Assembly (NCBI GenBank): GCA_018697195.1 | Contig: CM031858.1 | Coordinates: 87,883,277-87,947,276 of the forward strand | Direction of reading: 5' to 3' | Length of the DNA stretch: 64,000 bases | From: Certhia americana | Taxonomy: Eukaryota; Chordata; Aves; Passeriformes; Certhiidae | Part shown: in pieces, positions 1 to 13,970 of the stretch | Position numbering within the stretch: the stretch's first letter is position 1 | Layout of the letters: each line of letters begins with the position of its first letter | Program-made: the position numbers and the translations under genes | The notes under the pieces: generated by a model | Told to the model about the DNA's origin: nothing | The model's database searches: none | Seen by the model: the letters and a program-made list of their open reading frames with translations, nothing else

Positions 1-3000
1 CCACATGGAGGTGGGGTGTCTCTGAGGGCAGGGGCACAACATGTCAGCCCCTGGGGAAGGGGGTGGTAAAGAGATTCTCAGTGCTGCAGATGCCTGAGGA
101 TGGACATGTAAGCCTAGGGAAGTTCTGGTGAGAGGCATGAAAGTGAGAGGTTTCAGGGATCCACAGGAGAATCCTAGTGGGTGGCTGCAGGCTTTTCCTT
201 GTGAGAGAACATGGGCAGCTTCCAGGTGATGGTACCAGGCTGGGCAGGCATGCTTATGAGGGGCAGCTGACCTGAGTAGGGGTCTTGCTTACAAAAAGTG
301 ATGGGGGCATAATAGAAGACAGGAACACCTGGAAGTTGTGAACTGTAGTTCAGAAGTCTGTGTACTTGAAAGCTATCAAGACATAAAATTCATTGGTTAG
401 ATTCCTCTCCTCCTTGGGCTACCTTAGCTCAGTACATGCCATCTAAATAAACCAAACAACTGAGAACCACTGGCCACTGAAAAAACCCAACAAAGTAACC
501 TCAACTTTCCAATAGTTCCATTCCAAATTATTAAGAGAAAAGAAACCAACCTTTTCAAAAAAACCTCTAAATTTTCCCCTTTTCCTTTAGCTACCTCCTA
601 CAACACATGAACATAACTAGTGGTTGCATTGCAGACACCATCTGTTCCAGCACAACAGCAACTCACCCACTTCTACCCACTCAGCATGACCAGAATTTAG
701 CAGTGCATGCTGCATGTGCAGGGGAGGCACATGTGTTGTAAGTGGTGGAGGAGAGCAAACTAGGATAAGGAAGGGACAATCACTGCTAGAGGGGGAGCAG
801 AGTGCAATGAATTGGGTTTTTTGAGAGGACAGTGAGTTGCCAACACTTGAGTAGGGTGAGAAAAATTCATCCTGGGATAATTAAACGTTTCACAGTCTTG
901 TAAACTGCTTAGTACTGATGCAGCCATCCAAATCTATTGCTTCCTTGCCACCAGCCGCAGCCAAATATTTTTTATGTTAAAATACTCCAGTAATGTGCTC
1001 CACTGAGTATTTTCCACAGGTAGGGCATCCCATGAAATACGGGTAAATAATTCTGGTAGTTTGCTTGGGAATTCTGGCATCAGCCCTGGCATGGGCAGAG
1101 GACCACAATTTGGCCTTCAAATCCTATTCCCTCATCCAATAGTTTTGTTCTGTGGCCATGAGATTCTGCATCTAACCTTGGGAGAAAGATACAAATAACT
1201 GCATCTCACACAACTGTAAAACAAACTTTGCTTGGCAATAAAACACTTAGAGTACCTCATCTGTGGGGAGCCATACAAAAATGTATCCTCTTCTCCTGAA
1301 CTTCAGCTCTTGCTACTTCCCCGCCACTGCCCCAACAGAGAATGCATGAAATCTACAGAAAAGACCTTTTTCTGTAAGAATTTTAAACAATTAGCACAAT
1401 TCCATTAAGGAGCAATTTCTAGGAAGCAACAGGAACACAGTGAGAACAAGGTTTTATGCCTAGGGTTTCAATTCTTTGCAGACAGGGCTCTGCACCATGG
1501 ACTTCCTCTCAAGGCATGTTGCCAGTGCTGTACTTCCAGTTTCTAGGACTTTATGCTCTCTTGCTTGCTATACTTGGACAATCCAGGTTCCATGCAGTAT
1601 CATTCCCTTTGCACTTGGATACTTTGGCAATTCCATCAGTTCACACAGCTAAACTTCTGCTCTTCAAACATCTGCTGAAATTATGTCTGCCTCATGCCTG
1701 TAATTGAGCAGTTAATAAAGGAGTCATTTTTTCCCATATTCAACCCTTGTGTCACATCCCTGTTTCCTTATATACCATTGCTTGGTTGACTGTGCATGTA
1801 TAAACTCTTTTGCCTCTTCTCTGAACCAACCTGAACACTCATTGGATGTGGAATTGCATTTGATAGTTATTAGCTCAGCATCAAGCACCCTAACTGTATC
1901 AGATTACAAATTTGAATAACAATTGGCTTGATTAGGGCAAAAGGCATGATATATAAACCAGTGCTTGAATATATACTGAATGTAATCATTGCTACATAGA
2001 TTATTTTATTTACCCCATTCTCACCTAAACTCCCTGAAATACCAGGAAATCACTTTCCTAAGTCATTACCTTTAAAATAATCCTCAATCTACATAACCTT
2101 GTAATGACAGAAGAGTAAACAGTTTACGCAGATGACAATAAAGCAGGCAAGATTCAGTGTTACTTGAAAGAGTAAACTATGCATGTATTACAGGAATCTA
2201 CAAAAGCAAAATCCTATGCATATAAATAACAAAACCAGCTTGTATACAGATTTTTTTCAATAGTTTGAATCAAGTTTTTAACTTCAGCACAAAAATTTCT
2301 GCAGCATGCTAGGAAAAAACAGACCCCTTATTTATACATATTATTTATATTGCCTGTACGGCCAGCTTAATTTTAAACTGACACTTTTTAATACTGTGTA
2401 TGGCTGAGATGTCAAACTCAATGTAGGTGTTCTCTGCCCATTTTTGGAGATACTTTTGTTCTTCCCTTAAATTTTCTGCTTTCTCCTTCCATATATGTGT
2501 TCACATACACATCTATCTCTCTCTATATATATACCCCTTCCTATCCTGTCTTGATAAAGAGATAATTTTTGAAAGCAATGCCATTTAAACAAATCTTTAG
2601 GACTCCTATAAGAGCACTTGCCAAGATGGAGTTTCTTAGTTACACAGCTGAGGAGCTTTAAGCCAGGCCAGTTCTAAGCACTTGCTGCCATAGAGGGTGA
2701 TGTTGAATAACAGAAGCCAAACAAGAAAAAAACAGAATGACCTGCATCAGGCCATGAGAGAACAGATGACTTTGTAGGAGTAAAGAAACCTTCCCACTCC
2801 AAAGGGAGCTCAGACTGGCTGTGGCACTCCCTGCCACAGGGAAATGAAGATGGAGAACCTGTTTCCCTCAGTAAAAATCCAAGGGGAACGGGGAGGAGGA
2901 AGTGTATGAAGCTCCTTGTAAATGGTTATTGTCCAGTCTTCAGAAGGCCTAATAACTCTTGGCTTCTGTAGGTTTCCTGCATAGCATCTAGGCTATGTTC

Positions 3001-6000
3001 AGTCCTAACTTTCCTTCAGCTGGAGGTTCTTCTTCTCCTCAGTTCCGGCTTTACTTATGAAAGTAGGGAAATTATCCACTGTAAAAGAAAATATTCCTAC
3101 AGAGGCAGCATTGGTTTTCCCAGCTTGGGTGCCTGAGACAGCCTGAGACATTTGCTCATGTGCTGACATCTCATTTGTCAGATTGTTTGATAGAGCAGGC
3201 AGAGTTACTGAGGTAGCAGAGGTAGAATAACACAGTACTAAGAACTGTTCTTATGGAGGAAAAAGAACATCCTCTATCCAAAATGCAAGTGTCCTCAGTA
3301 GCACAATGTGAGGAGATTTTCTTGTAATAGTGTTTCAAAAAAAAAAAAAGAAAAAACAAAGCCCAAAACAAACAAACAAACAAACAACCCCCAAACCCAA
3401 AACAAAACACAGGAAACACCACAAAACGAATGAAGAATCAACCCAGCAGCACAAAAATAACACAGCCCTGACTCTTTAAAAACAAACAAACAAACAAAAA
3501 CACAACTAAAACCCCCCACTCACAACCCGTCAGGAGGCAGCAACAAGTAACTTCAAAGGCAAAATGTACTTCAGTTTTTGGCACGTTACCTGAATGCTGG
3601 AGTCACTGTATCTTTTTAGGCTAAGTATTATACATAAGCAAATTAGCCCTGTTTGAAAGCAGCAAGCTTATGCTAACTTGGAATCTGTATAATTGAATGC
3701 AAAGCTAAACAGCTACACAACATTTCCGTGACATTTGCATGAACACGCATGAGCAGAGTTACCCAGATCAGATCTGAGGACTCTCATGCTCAAAAAGGAC
3801 AAACCACTTAGCAAGGAGTAACATTCAATATTTAAACGAGAATTTATCAGTCTAAAATAACAGGGCATTTGTACTGACACAGAAAGCTCTGAAGGCTAAA
3901 ATTACACTTAAGCAGGAACGAACCCATTAGCAATCAGCATTCCTATTCTCACAGCATTCTGGGCTACATCAAAGTATACAGTAAGGGTTTACACACACCT
4001 TTCCATCCTATTATTACCATCTGACACCCCAGTTCACTCCATCATTTGTGCCAGTGCAATCTGACTGTCCCTAAGCAATTAACCCTTGGGCTTGAGAGAC
4101 AGCTAGTGCTGAGGAAACCTTTTCCCATCAGTGCCAATTAACTAAATTTTTAAATTTTAGCTGATGCTTGGATGAACTAAATGACTCCTGTTACAAATGA
4201 TGTTGCATCTTTTGTGTGTGCTAAACTCAATGAAACAGAAGTAAATCAGAACATGTTGGCTTAAAAATAGAGTGTTGCAGGTATTAGAGATCCCCAGTAG
4301 CAGTGTCAGGCCACACAAGGGTACACGAGTGTACAGAGGAGTCTGGCCTTCCATCATGCTTCAGCAGAATATTGGTGCCCCTTATTCCTGAAGACAGACC
4401 CAGGAATCTGAACTGGCTCTGAACCCAGCGACCTGCAGCAGTGACCCCAGTCTCTCCAAATGACTTTCGGTTATTCTCACAAGGTTTATTTTAACAAATT
4501 GTGAACTTTGAATTTTGCCACTCAAAATGAAGGAAAAAGTTTTCTTAGCAGATTGGCTTTTGCACATGCGACCTCTGCATATTTATTTTTTAGTACATCC
4601 AGTACATTTTTAGAAATCCAGTTTAATTACATGATACTAGGACTGACAAAAAAAAGAGAACTTAATCCCAAATCAACATGAAATCAGATATTGATAAATT
4701 TTATTAATATGATATTTTTATTTATATTTTATTTTACTTTGAGTACTACAAGGAAGACAAGCTAAACTGAATCACTGCTTGAAAATCTTTATACCACTGA
4801 AGCAAGGCACGAAAAAGCTAGACATGAAAATAATACACGTACTAGAGAATGCCATTTGACATTTATATTCCCAATTGTCACAAATTCAAGCAAGACTGTT
4901 AAAAGAGAAGTTCTCTTGCCTGTGAGTGCTCATTAGGAGTCTTTTGAGTTACGTAAAGGCACTCCTTCCATACTCCTGGCTCCCCGGTGGAGCACCTCAC
5001 TCCTCTATGGGGTAGCCAGTACCATAAGGATATTAAGGATTGCCTTTTACAGAGGAATGGAACATGCCCAAAAATCACATGTAACACTCAGCAAGATAAA
5101 GCCCTCTTCTCCCCTCTAGCACTCAGCTATGATACAGCTACCAGCTTGGAGCTCACTTTTGCCTTATCTCCTCCAAAAGGCCCTTCGTGCACCCTATCTT
5201 GTTATCAAGCTGTGAAGAGACCAGTACATCTTTCCATAAACTCCTTCATTTGGATTTCCAGCAAAACCTTCATCTTGATAACTCTCTATGCACCTATAAG
5301 AGATTCCAACATGCACACTTACCCCCTGTCCAAGCTGTCCAGACAGCTGGTTTTGGTCTTGTGCTTCCTTTCACTGAGATTTTATTAAATTCATAACTTC
5401 ATCATGAGAGGTTACTGGCCTCAAACTTAAAAAGACTAATCAGTAGGCAGAACCACACCTTGTAAACAGCGAAAAGACCTGGCTAACAACCATCCCAGTT
5501 CTTAACAAAATCCCAAACATATTTTCAGGTCAATGCTCTATCCATCTGTTAGTGCTTCATTCAGTGTGCTCTCTATTTTGAAACTTATGAACCTGCATTT
5601 TAATATGCATGTAAACAGAAATTATTCAAAAAAAGCATCACTGGACTCTGATTTGTTGTGAAAACGCAATAATCCCCATAGGGCAACAGAAAGTATAGAA
5701 GATTATTCAGATATGCCTGGGGAGTACCCTGAGAACACGTGAAATTCCAAAAGGAGGGACAGGCTACAGATTTCATACATGGGAGCAAAAAAGAAATCTG
5801 CACTCGAGCAAAAAAGAAAATCTGCTCTCAAACAGTTTATGTAGCCTTGCATGACATGACTGCAAATGTTCATTCATTTAATTAATCAAGACAATCCCCT
5901 TTCATAGAACTTCTTGCAATTGAAATATTTCTAAGAATTTGTGACTTGCTTTGTTTTCCTTTTCTTACTGTGGTGTATATACCAGACACTTCCCATACAA

Positions 6001-6129
6001 GCTTGATTGCTTAAATAAAATTCAAGCTGCATCCCTGTATGACTTCTTAGATGACTCCTTTCCTATCAAAAAGGCCAGTAACTTTTTAATGTAATTCTTA
6101 TTTTCTTTTTGAATAAGCCACAGTAAAAC
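1..6129. other. intergenic sequence downstream of PTPN3
   Basis: I see no exon, RNA gene or well-preserved mobile element here. Bases 1-350 are more G-rich than the rest but match nothing I know. The sequence has CAAA-type microsatellites at about 3370-3500 and AT-rich stretches near 2500 and 4690-4740. In human, the neighbour on this side of PTPN3 is EPB41L4B; no part of it is recognisable here. Confidence 0.5.
3368..3499. repeat. (CAAA)n-rich low-complexity tract
   Basis: Two short perfect runs of the unit AAAC/CAAA (about 3370-3387 and 3481-3499) lie in a C- and A-only-like stretch. This is simple-sequence DNA. The long minus-strand open frames here are an effect of the missing T on the plus strand. 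Confidence 0.7.
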
Positions 6130-6147
6130 CACATAACCAAAAAATGC

Positions 6148-6153
6148 TTTATT
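6148..6153 (-). promoter_or_regulatory. candidate distal poly(A) signal of PTPN3
   Basis: AATAAA on the minus strand within gaaataaagc. It is followed about 15 bases later by a G/T-rich stretch (ggttatgtggttttactgtgg), which resembles a downstream cleavage element. It is the last of three such hexamers at the end of the repeat-poor stretch. Confidence 0.4.
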
Positions 6154-6257
6154 TCACCATTAGCCGTATAACCAATATGCATAAAATGGTGGCTATATTT
6201 TTGTTCAAAACAGTTCCAAACCCCAAGAAAGCTCTACTGAAAACATTATCCAACCTT

Positions 6258-6263
6258 TTATTC
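6258..6263 (-). promoter_or_regulatory. candidate poly(A) signal of PTPN3
   Basis: AATAAA on the minus strand, followed by AGG and, some 40 bases on, a run with ttggggtttggaactg. It could be an alternative cleavage site just before the one at 6148. Confidence 0.3.
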
Positions 6264-6437
6264 CTATAAAAATAAAAAAGAAAAATTATACATTCAAGAG
6301 GTGTCTACACTTTAAACAATAAATTATACTTTGTAATATCAACATCAATTTACATTTCAAATGATTTAAAAGAAAAGTACAGTGTAGAGTACAAAATAAC
6401 CTCTTTCCTTACCTTCCAAATACATCAAATACATTAT

Positions 6438-6443
6438 TTTATT
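6438..6443 (-). promoter_or_regulatory. candidate poly(A) signal of PTPN3
   Basis: AATAAA on the minus strand in aaataaaataatg, followed by G/T-containing sequence (atgtatttgatgtatttgg). It may be an alternative end of the same 3' UTR. Confidence 0.3.
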
Positions 6444-7650
6444 TCTTTAATACACTGGCATCTAAGATCTTAGAAGAAACTACAGAGTGCTACAGGAAAA
6501 GAAAAGAAAAGAAAACAAAAAAAAACCAAAAAACATCCATCCAGAGTCCCTAAATGGATATTGCCTTCCAAGATTTTGCTGACAAACACTCTGAGAAAAA
6601 ACACTAACTGAACTTATATGAAAATACAAGCTTAGTGACTAGAATAGTGAAATCTTCATCAAAACATGCAAAAAAGCCCAAACAACTTCAGCCTTCCCAA
6701 CTGTTATGCAGTATTCCAGCACTATAAACACATGACCGTATCAGTTGTAATCAAGGTCAGTTTTAACTGGCACATCATTTGTGCGAATGAATGGCAGGCA
6801 GGTTTTTAAAGCTTTTATAGGACTGTCCCCATAATATACCTTGCATCTCTCTGTTAAGGTTACACAATGAAGTGTTTAAACGAAAATAAATTATGTTTAG
6901 AGCTCACTGCACAGGTCACTGGAATGTAAGCACTGACACTTGTAATTTATTTTGCAAAACCTGGATTAGAAATAGATTTACATTTGAGCACATATACTAA
7001 TTCCGCACGTAATTTCTACAGACAGTAATTTAATTCCTGCTAAACCCCAAGTTTTCAATCATGCATGCAAGGCTCTGAATTAGAAGGGCACTGATCAGGA
7101 CCAAGTGCTGTCACTCTCACCTGCTGCTTAACTGAAGCAAATGAAGCCCACTGCAATCAACACTGCTGGCCTGAGCTTTTTTTTTTTTTGGAACGGAGTG
7201 CTTCAGTAGTCTTGCAAATTCATACAGATACACCTGATCTCACTTTGAACTAGATTGCTCAGGTTAGATAATACAAGTACAACCCCACTAAGATCAATAT
7301 AGGCTGTGGATTTACTGTGCAGGATTTCAGTCTCTTTCCCTAAGGAAGGCAGCCCTTTTCCCTTACTCCTGAGTCAGAATTGCAACCAACCATGTGCAAG
7401 AAAGTTGACAAATAATCAGGCATTTGGGCTGATGATGCACTTTCTGTGCTTCAGTGGCTATACTGCACACTAGTTGAGAGCCAATTTGCTTTATGACTAG
7501 GTAAGCTGCACCCAGGTAAGCTAAAAGGGTAGCTAGCAGCTAACCTTTATATTTTTGCAGAAAAATGAAATTTTTTTTTCATTTTTAAAGGTATGTTTTG
7601 TACACAATTTGGTAAAAAGTTATTCCTTACTTGAAGATTCAGGGTTTAAC

Positions 7651-7675
7651 TTTTTTTTTTTTTTTTTTTTTTTTT
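7651..7675. repeat. T25 homopolymer (A25 in PTPN3 sense)
   Basis: Twenty-five consecutive T residues within the presumed 3' UTR. In the transcript it would be an A25 run. Such a run can prime oligo-dT and produce false 3' ends in cDNA libraries. Confidence 0.85.
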
Positions 7676-10600
7676 GTTAAAGCATAAATTCTAGCTTGTT
7701 GCATGACGATGCTTGGGAGAGAAAGCTCCAAGGACTATTTACAACTGTTCATTCTGCAAAAGGCTGATAGAAATATGATGCTACTCTGGCTTAAGCTGGT
7801 AACTGATGTTAGGTAAGGGGTTTAACAGCCCTAACAAAGCATCTGCTTCCTCTTAAGCATGTAGGACAACCTCACCAGATATCCAGACACATGCAGGTTT
7901 CATTTATGTCTCAGAAAAAGACATCAAATGAAAACAGCCAATAAAGTTTATAAGAGGAAAATATTTAAGAGGGTTTTTTTTTTTAATGTTACTTAAGAGC
8001 ACAAACAATAGGTGAGGAAAATGTTCCACTTAAAATTATTTTCTAGGTGGGTTTCACAAAAATTAAATCCCATTGGCCAACAGTATGATGCTTTACTAAG
8101 GAAATTGTTCCAAGAGAAATGATGTGTTTGAAACACAGAAGTGTTTTAAAGGAAAAAGAGGAAAAAAATTCATATATTTCCCACCCCTACTTTATCTGTT
8201 AAAAGCATTTTAATGTTCACAATGTTTGATATTTTTTCTTTTAATATTTAAGTCAAACCCTGGTATTATCTGCCCAAAGAGAACATTTCTTACATGCTTT
8301 TCCACATATCTTTAAGATTTCTAACACAGCTAGCAGCACTGTTTAAATTCCTCAGGAAGGAGATCAGTTGAGACTGGTCTGAACACTACCCTGCACTTCA
8401 GCAGGTAAAAAAATAAAATTTCTTTCTTAAGCAACATTAACATCACTTTGCCTGAGACAAAGCCAGTTTCACACTTGTAGGAAAACTCAAAGTGATTTTT
8501 ATAAGGCAAAACAATGACATTTCAGGAAACAAAATAATGAAAACCAAGTAAGCAGAAGTTAAACAGTTAACAGTAAACTGTTTAGAAGTGAAGTGTTTCA
8601 CTAATGTCTATTATTTAATATTTTAAATACAACTTAATTAAGGGTTAACCTGCAGCAAAGCCTAAACTAAATCACAAACTAAGACTACTCTTATCCAAGT
8701 AATCTGCAAGAAAATGTCCCCTCTTGAGATGAATTTGTCCTAAAAAAAAAGAAAAAAAGACAACAATATTTCCTGGTTTCTTACAGTCCATACAAAATTT
8801 GGGTTTTTTCCATCATATTTATCCTCAACATTTGCTTTTTATGTTAGTGTCACAGAACTAGTCTGAGCTGAAAAATGGTTAAATCTATTGAGATTATGTG
8901 GTACTTCTTCCTTTTGATTTAGAGAAGCTTACTTTTTTCTTTAGAATGACAGACTTCAGTGATTGTAGATGCTACTGTTTGAAGCTTACACAGTGTTTAA
9001 GTACACTAAAACTAAATCATATTGCATTAGACTGGTATATTCAAACTGTTAATGTAAACTACGGTTAAAACAGATAACCATTTGAGATGGCTGAGCACTA
9101 TCAGTGTCAGAACTTAAATACAAGAACCCCACATAATCAAAGCATTGTTTTATATAAAGAATTCATCATTCACTTGGCCTTTAAACGAAATATTTAATGA
9201 AAACTTTACCTTCTATAGAGCTTCAATTAATAAATGCTTTTAACCAAGTAGACTGGTTGCAGGTTACTAATCAAAATACAAACATTTCCCAGCACATGTT
9301 CTCTGGAAAGGCTGACAGAGTAAAATAAACTTGCACTTAAATGCTACATTTCAGGATAGAAAAATAAAGCCATTATCAGTGAAATAACTATGTTTAAATT
9401 ATAATTGACTGAATATGAAACCCCGTGCATCTATTTTTAACATTTATGCACTTAGTCTGACAAAAGAATACTGTCTACAGGGAACAGCTTTTTTGTAAAA
9501 AAGTATCACACTATACTTGTAATAAAGCCAATGAAAAGTTCATTATATAGTTCAGAACTAGAGTTCTTTTAATATACATATATATTTAACCAAGTACTGC
9601 ATAGTAGGAAATATGAGAGGAAAAAGGAAAAACAACAGTTAAAAAACTGAGTGTATATGAAGACTTATTGCTGAATTTATGGGTACATTTTCACTGCATA
9701 TAATTTAGTATCAACATCTAAAAAACAGGATAATTAAAAGTAAACCCCTGGATTTTTTTTTTTCCAAAACACCACCACTATTCAAGGTTTGGTTGTATTT
9801 TAATGATTTGTATTTCATACATCTGGTTATACAAAAGGCATTCGTGGTTTAGGGCACTGCTTTTCTTATTTTTAATAAATAGCAAGACCTGTCCCTTTCA
9901 CCTCTGTCTCAGAAGTGTTCCCCTATGAGATTTCTGAAGACATACTGCATTGGCATTTTAGTGACTTCCATTTCAAATATAAACCCACTAATTTAAAATT
10001 TGTTTAATTCTGTCGAAATAAATGTTAGTGTATTTCACAGTGATGAAAATGTCAAGGGTTTATTGGTCCCTCTTCATCCACCACCACACCAGACATTTTG
10101 AAAACTTCTTTTCATGACCATGCCAGCACAGGTGAAATCAAGGATAAAATGTTTATGAAGGTTATACAGAATCTTGTCTTCACAGATTTTTCTACCATTT
10201 CCCAATTGCTTGACAATTAAAACTTTTGTGGTCATGAGTTTTAACTCCCATCAAAATCCCCCCAAACTGATGAATTAAATCTATGTCTTCATGATTTCTT
10301 AGTTTTTGTGGAAACAAAAGCTGGCATTAAGATGTTTTCATAATTATGCTTTCATTGCAGGATCAAATCTAAGGCATACTTCATTCAGTGCAAAGTCATC
10401 ACACGCTACAGAGAGAAGACAAAACCCCTTCAATTCTCCTCTAGGGAGCCTACAGGTACATGTGCAAAACCCAGCAAGACTGAAATAAAGATGGACACAA
10501 TGTACAAGATTCTTGTGAAGTTAATATTTCCTCTTAAGGTATTAAAAAAACCAACCAAACAAAAAACTTATAGAGATTACTATTTATATAGCTTTGAGTA

Positions 10601-13160
10601 TTATCTCTGTGGCCAGCAATTTCAAACAAGTAATTAAAAACCAAGAGCTCCCCAGTGGTATTACCAAACCCATCCATGTTTTCCAGAACAAGAGCAGCAT
10701 TTGTTGTCACAATATGACAGTCATCATTTAAATGCACACATACTAACCCAAGTCAAGCCTATACCATGTACTTTGAGACTGGAGTTACACGAGAAATACA
10801 TTTACAGTGCTTTGGTAAGTACATATTAAACATGAAGAAACATAAATAGCAACTGGAATATAGGAATAACCTCAAACACAAAGAAACTGTGAGTACTTCT
10901 GTGAAAGACACAGATGTCACAAAGATGCTCTAAATATTTCCTTACAATATTTTTTTGCCTTTTTCACTTCTTGACAAGCTATTAAATGCAAGTCATGCCA
11001 ACTGCAAGGGATGACTCTGAGACCTGGGCACAGGAAAACTTGGGGAAAAAAAAAAAAAAAAAAGTTCTAACAGACAGGCACGCACTTCCTTCCAAAGCTT
11101 CCCAAGTAATACGTGCATGTCCACCATCATTTTACATCTGGATTTCTGGATCACAGACAGATTGAGCTCCCTGATGCAATTTAGCAAGATAAGAGTGAAT
11201 CAGTCTTTTTCCTTCTAATCTATGCCCAATCAAGCACGATGACAATGATCCAAATATTACAGAAAACTCCAATCGAAGTGAAATTTGGAAAGCAGTATGT
11301 AAGGATGAGCACAAACCTATTCATCATTCAACCTAATGAAGCTAAGAAGGTTTCCAACAATGTTGCCAACTACTCTGCACATCTCAATTAAAACTCTTTC
11401 GATCAATAAATAGTAACCAGGTATCTTCTTCAGCTACAGCTAAAAATATAATCTTGGAGAAAGGATCAAGCCTACAAAAGACAAGTAAGCAATTTAGATC
11501 ATCCTACATGCACTTCTAGTTATCTCCTGGGGGAAAAAAGCATAATCTTCCAGTAACATGAGAGATGCATATTGTACAGCTGTGATAGTTTCTATAATGA
11601 AACTCCAGCTATAAATGATAATATCCATAATACAAACCATAATTCTAAAATACATCTGAATACGTGTGTGCATATATATCTCTCTGAAAAAAAAAAAAAA
11701 ATCTAATTTTCTCCTTTATACATATAAACATCTGGCTAATATGCCCCATAAAAATTTTTCCCTATTTAGGACTAATTTTTTAAATAACAGAGTTTTAAAC
11801 AGTCCCTTAGAATATTTTTAAGCACTATTAAAAAATTAATAACTACCTCAGGTTAATCAAAAAGCACACACAAAATAATTTAACATTATACAAATGTGGT
11901 TATACTGTTCAGAAAGTCCAATTCTCCCATCTGAAATGAAATAGAGACCAGTGTACCTCAGGGTGAATTATTCATCAATGTACAGATTCATTCTCACTTT
12001 CCAGATAAATCTTCAGGTGAATTTAACTGCATTTCTGCATAAGCAAGAAACACAGTAAATCTGGAGAACTCTTGCGAAAGGGAGTCATGTTTCGCTGAAT
12101 AAGAGCCCTTTGCTGGAGGGCAGCAAGTCAACATTTTATCACCTTCTGAACACTAGCAACACCTGTGCCCTTGTAAGCTTCACACCTTGAAATAGCAGCA
12201 ACATATTTAATGGGTTCAGTAGTAATTTTTCTTCCAGTATTGGATTAGACTACTTTGAATATACAGTAAGTCAAAAGTCTAGTACTTGTGTGCAACATTA
12301 ATCCACACTTACATCTGAGAACTCATAAATACACATGGAAACAAACATGACAGAGAATGAAACCTCATTTTAAGTTAAAATGTTTTCAGTCCACATATAG
12401 AAACAGCAGTGAAAAGTATAAAGGAGATGGACCACAGAAACAGAAGAAAAGGGGTGCAATGACTAAAACCGTAAGAAGCAGGTCACTGTCCAAAGGGCAA
12501 GTTGCAAATAAAATTGATAAATAGGAGATGTAGACTGTACCATCTGCATAAATGCCTAAATGCAGCATTATTTCCACATCACATACAGTAGATGTGATTT
12601 CTAAGCAGCATATTATAACAGCTGGCATACTCACTAATAGATTTACGGTAAGTGAATATTAAATTTCTCAGTGTACAGTAGTTATGCATAAGCCTTTAAA
12701 GCTCTTTGTCAGCCTTTCAGTTAAGGTTACAGTTCCATGGATATTTAGTATCCCAATAAGAAAGCTACCAATATTCACCTTCAATGAACTTTCATACAAT
12801 ACAAATATATTAAATACCTTCTTAAGATGAATCATTTCAGTAATAGGAGTTTTCTCTTTGCTATTTCAAAGGAAACAAAACAAACTTTGTAACTTCCAAA
12901 GTAAAGAGTGTTTTAAGGCAGTAAAAGATATTTGTTAAGGTTTCCATGATTGTTTATGGTTGTCTATGTGAATAAAGCATATTACACACAACTGCTGTCA
13001 TATATTTATCTATGTGACTTTGTTATACTGTACATGATTTAGTAATCTTCTTGAGAAACTTAAAGTGCCACAGTTCAAATGTGCTCATCTGTCTTTTCAT
13101 GGGCTTCTAGTCCATTCTAGTTGCTTTCAGAAACAAGCCCTTGTTTTACTTAAAGAGCAG

Positions 13161-13166
13161 TTTATT
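13161..13166 (-). promoter_or_regulatory. proximal AATAAA about 40 nt after the stop codon
   Basis: An AATAAA hexamer lies about 35 nt downstream of the TAG stop on the minus strand. The sequence after it (ctgctctttaagtaaaac) is not G/T-rich, so it may be unused. If used, it would give a transcript with almost no 3' UTR. Confidence 0.2.
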
Positions 13167-13200
13167 TAGGTGAAAAAAGAACTCATCCTTCACTGCTGTG

Positions 13201-13278
13201 CTAACTGGCATCCAGTGGTCGAACCAATCCTTCTTTGTAAACACGAAGAATAGCTTCACAAACAAATTTGTATTGACT
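13201..13278 (-). CDS. PTPN3: PTPN3 last coding exon: C-terminal helix and stop (residues 627-651)
   Basis: The coding part of the last exon is 78 nt, 25 codons plus TAG (complement at 13201-13203). The acceptor is cctacacag. It encodes [20 protein letters not shown] and PLDAS. SQYxFV follows the Q-loop in all classical PTPs, and the rest is the final helix. The protein ends four residues after RP, as in mammals, with LDAS where I recall LDPS in human. The 3' UTR continues in the same exon. Confidence 0.96.
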   Translation of the reverse strand, partial: SQYKFVCEAILRVYKEGLVRPLDAS

Positions 13279-13970
13279 CTGTGTAGGAAAGAAAACACAA
13301 AAACATTATGGATGTTCCGTTAAACTGCTGATTAGACAGTATTATTGAATAGGACTAACAGTTCCACAACTTCCTTTTTTCCTGAGCAATGACAGGAGAG
13401 GAGCTACAAGGATGGGAGGAGAAAATCCTACTCTCCTGTCTGTGTTCACAGTAAACAAAGCTGACATTTACTCTTCCTTGAAGGACAAGCATTAAAAATC
13501 ACACACCAAGGAAAATACAGTTCCCCAAACTGAAACAATACATGCTTAATTTTCAGGGAATAGCAATTATTTGCAAAAAATTATGCATGACTTTTGACTA
13601 AGTTTAACTTGGTATTTACCTTCTTTACACATCTCATCTATTTTAGGGAGGTTTTGGTAGTTATCTGATTATTACAAGTATTCTGAGTTTGCCAACCCTG
13701 AAGTTACATATTTAACTTACATTTAAGCACATTTAAATTACATGACCAAGGCCACATTTAAAGTTGCCATATAGGATCTATAGGTGCAACTACCTAACTT
13801 AAACCCTTATTTTTTTCCCCAAACCACCTACACTACTGCAGAAGGAGTCACTTTATTTTCAATTTTTGATCAGACCACATATCTCCTTTGGTAACAGAAG
13901 GGGATCAAAACGTTTCAAATTAATGTTTTTGAAGATCAACAGCCACATTAAGTTATCTCTCTCTCACCCA

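Larger units (their letters stand above)
6130..13200 (-). other. PTPN3: probable PTPN3 3' untranslated region
   Basis: The 7 kb after the stop codon is AT-rich and free of any CR1, LTR or microsatellite block I can see, apart from homopolymer runs (25 T at 7651-7675, 18 A at 11046-11063). No open reading frame in it looks coding. At the far end there are three AATAAA hexamers on the minus strand (6438-6443, 6258-6263, 6148-6153), each followed by G/T-rich sequence. That is the pattern expected at the end of a long 3' UTR. The extent is inferred; an earlier end is possible. Confidence 0.4.

Noticed and set aside
1456..1707. 83-codon plus-strand frame followed by a possible AATAAA (1714-1719).
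   Set aside because: The peptide is not recognisable, it has no neighbouring exons, and an AATAAA alone is frequent in AT-rich DNA.
3171..3519. Long minus-strand open frames rich in Phe, Leu, Val and Cys that look like membrane proteins.
   Set aside because: They are translations of CAAA-type simple repeats and T-poor plus-strand sequence, which remove stop codons on the minus strand.
10306..10488. 60-codon plus-strand frame in the presumed 3' UTR.
   Set aside because: Wrong strand for PTPN3, no domain and no promoter or splice evidence.
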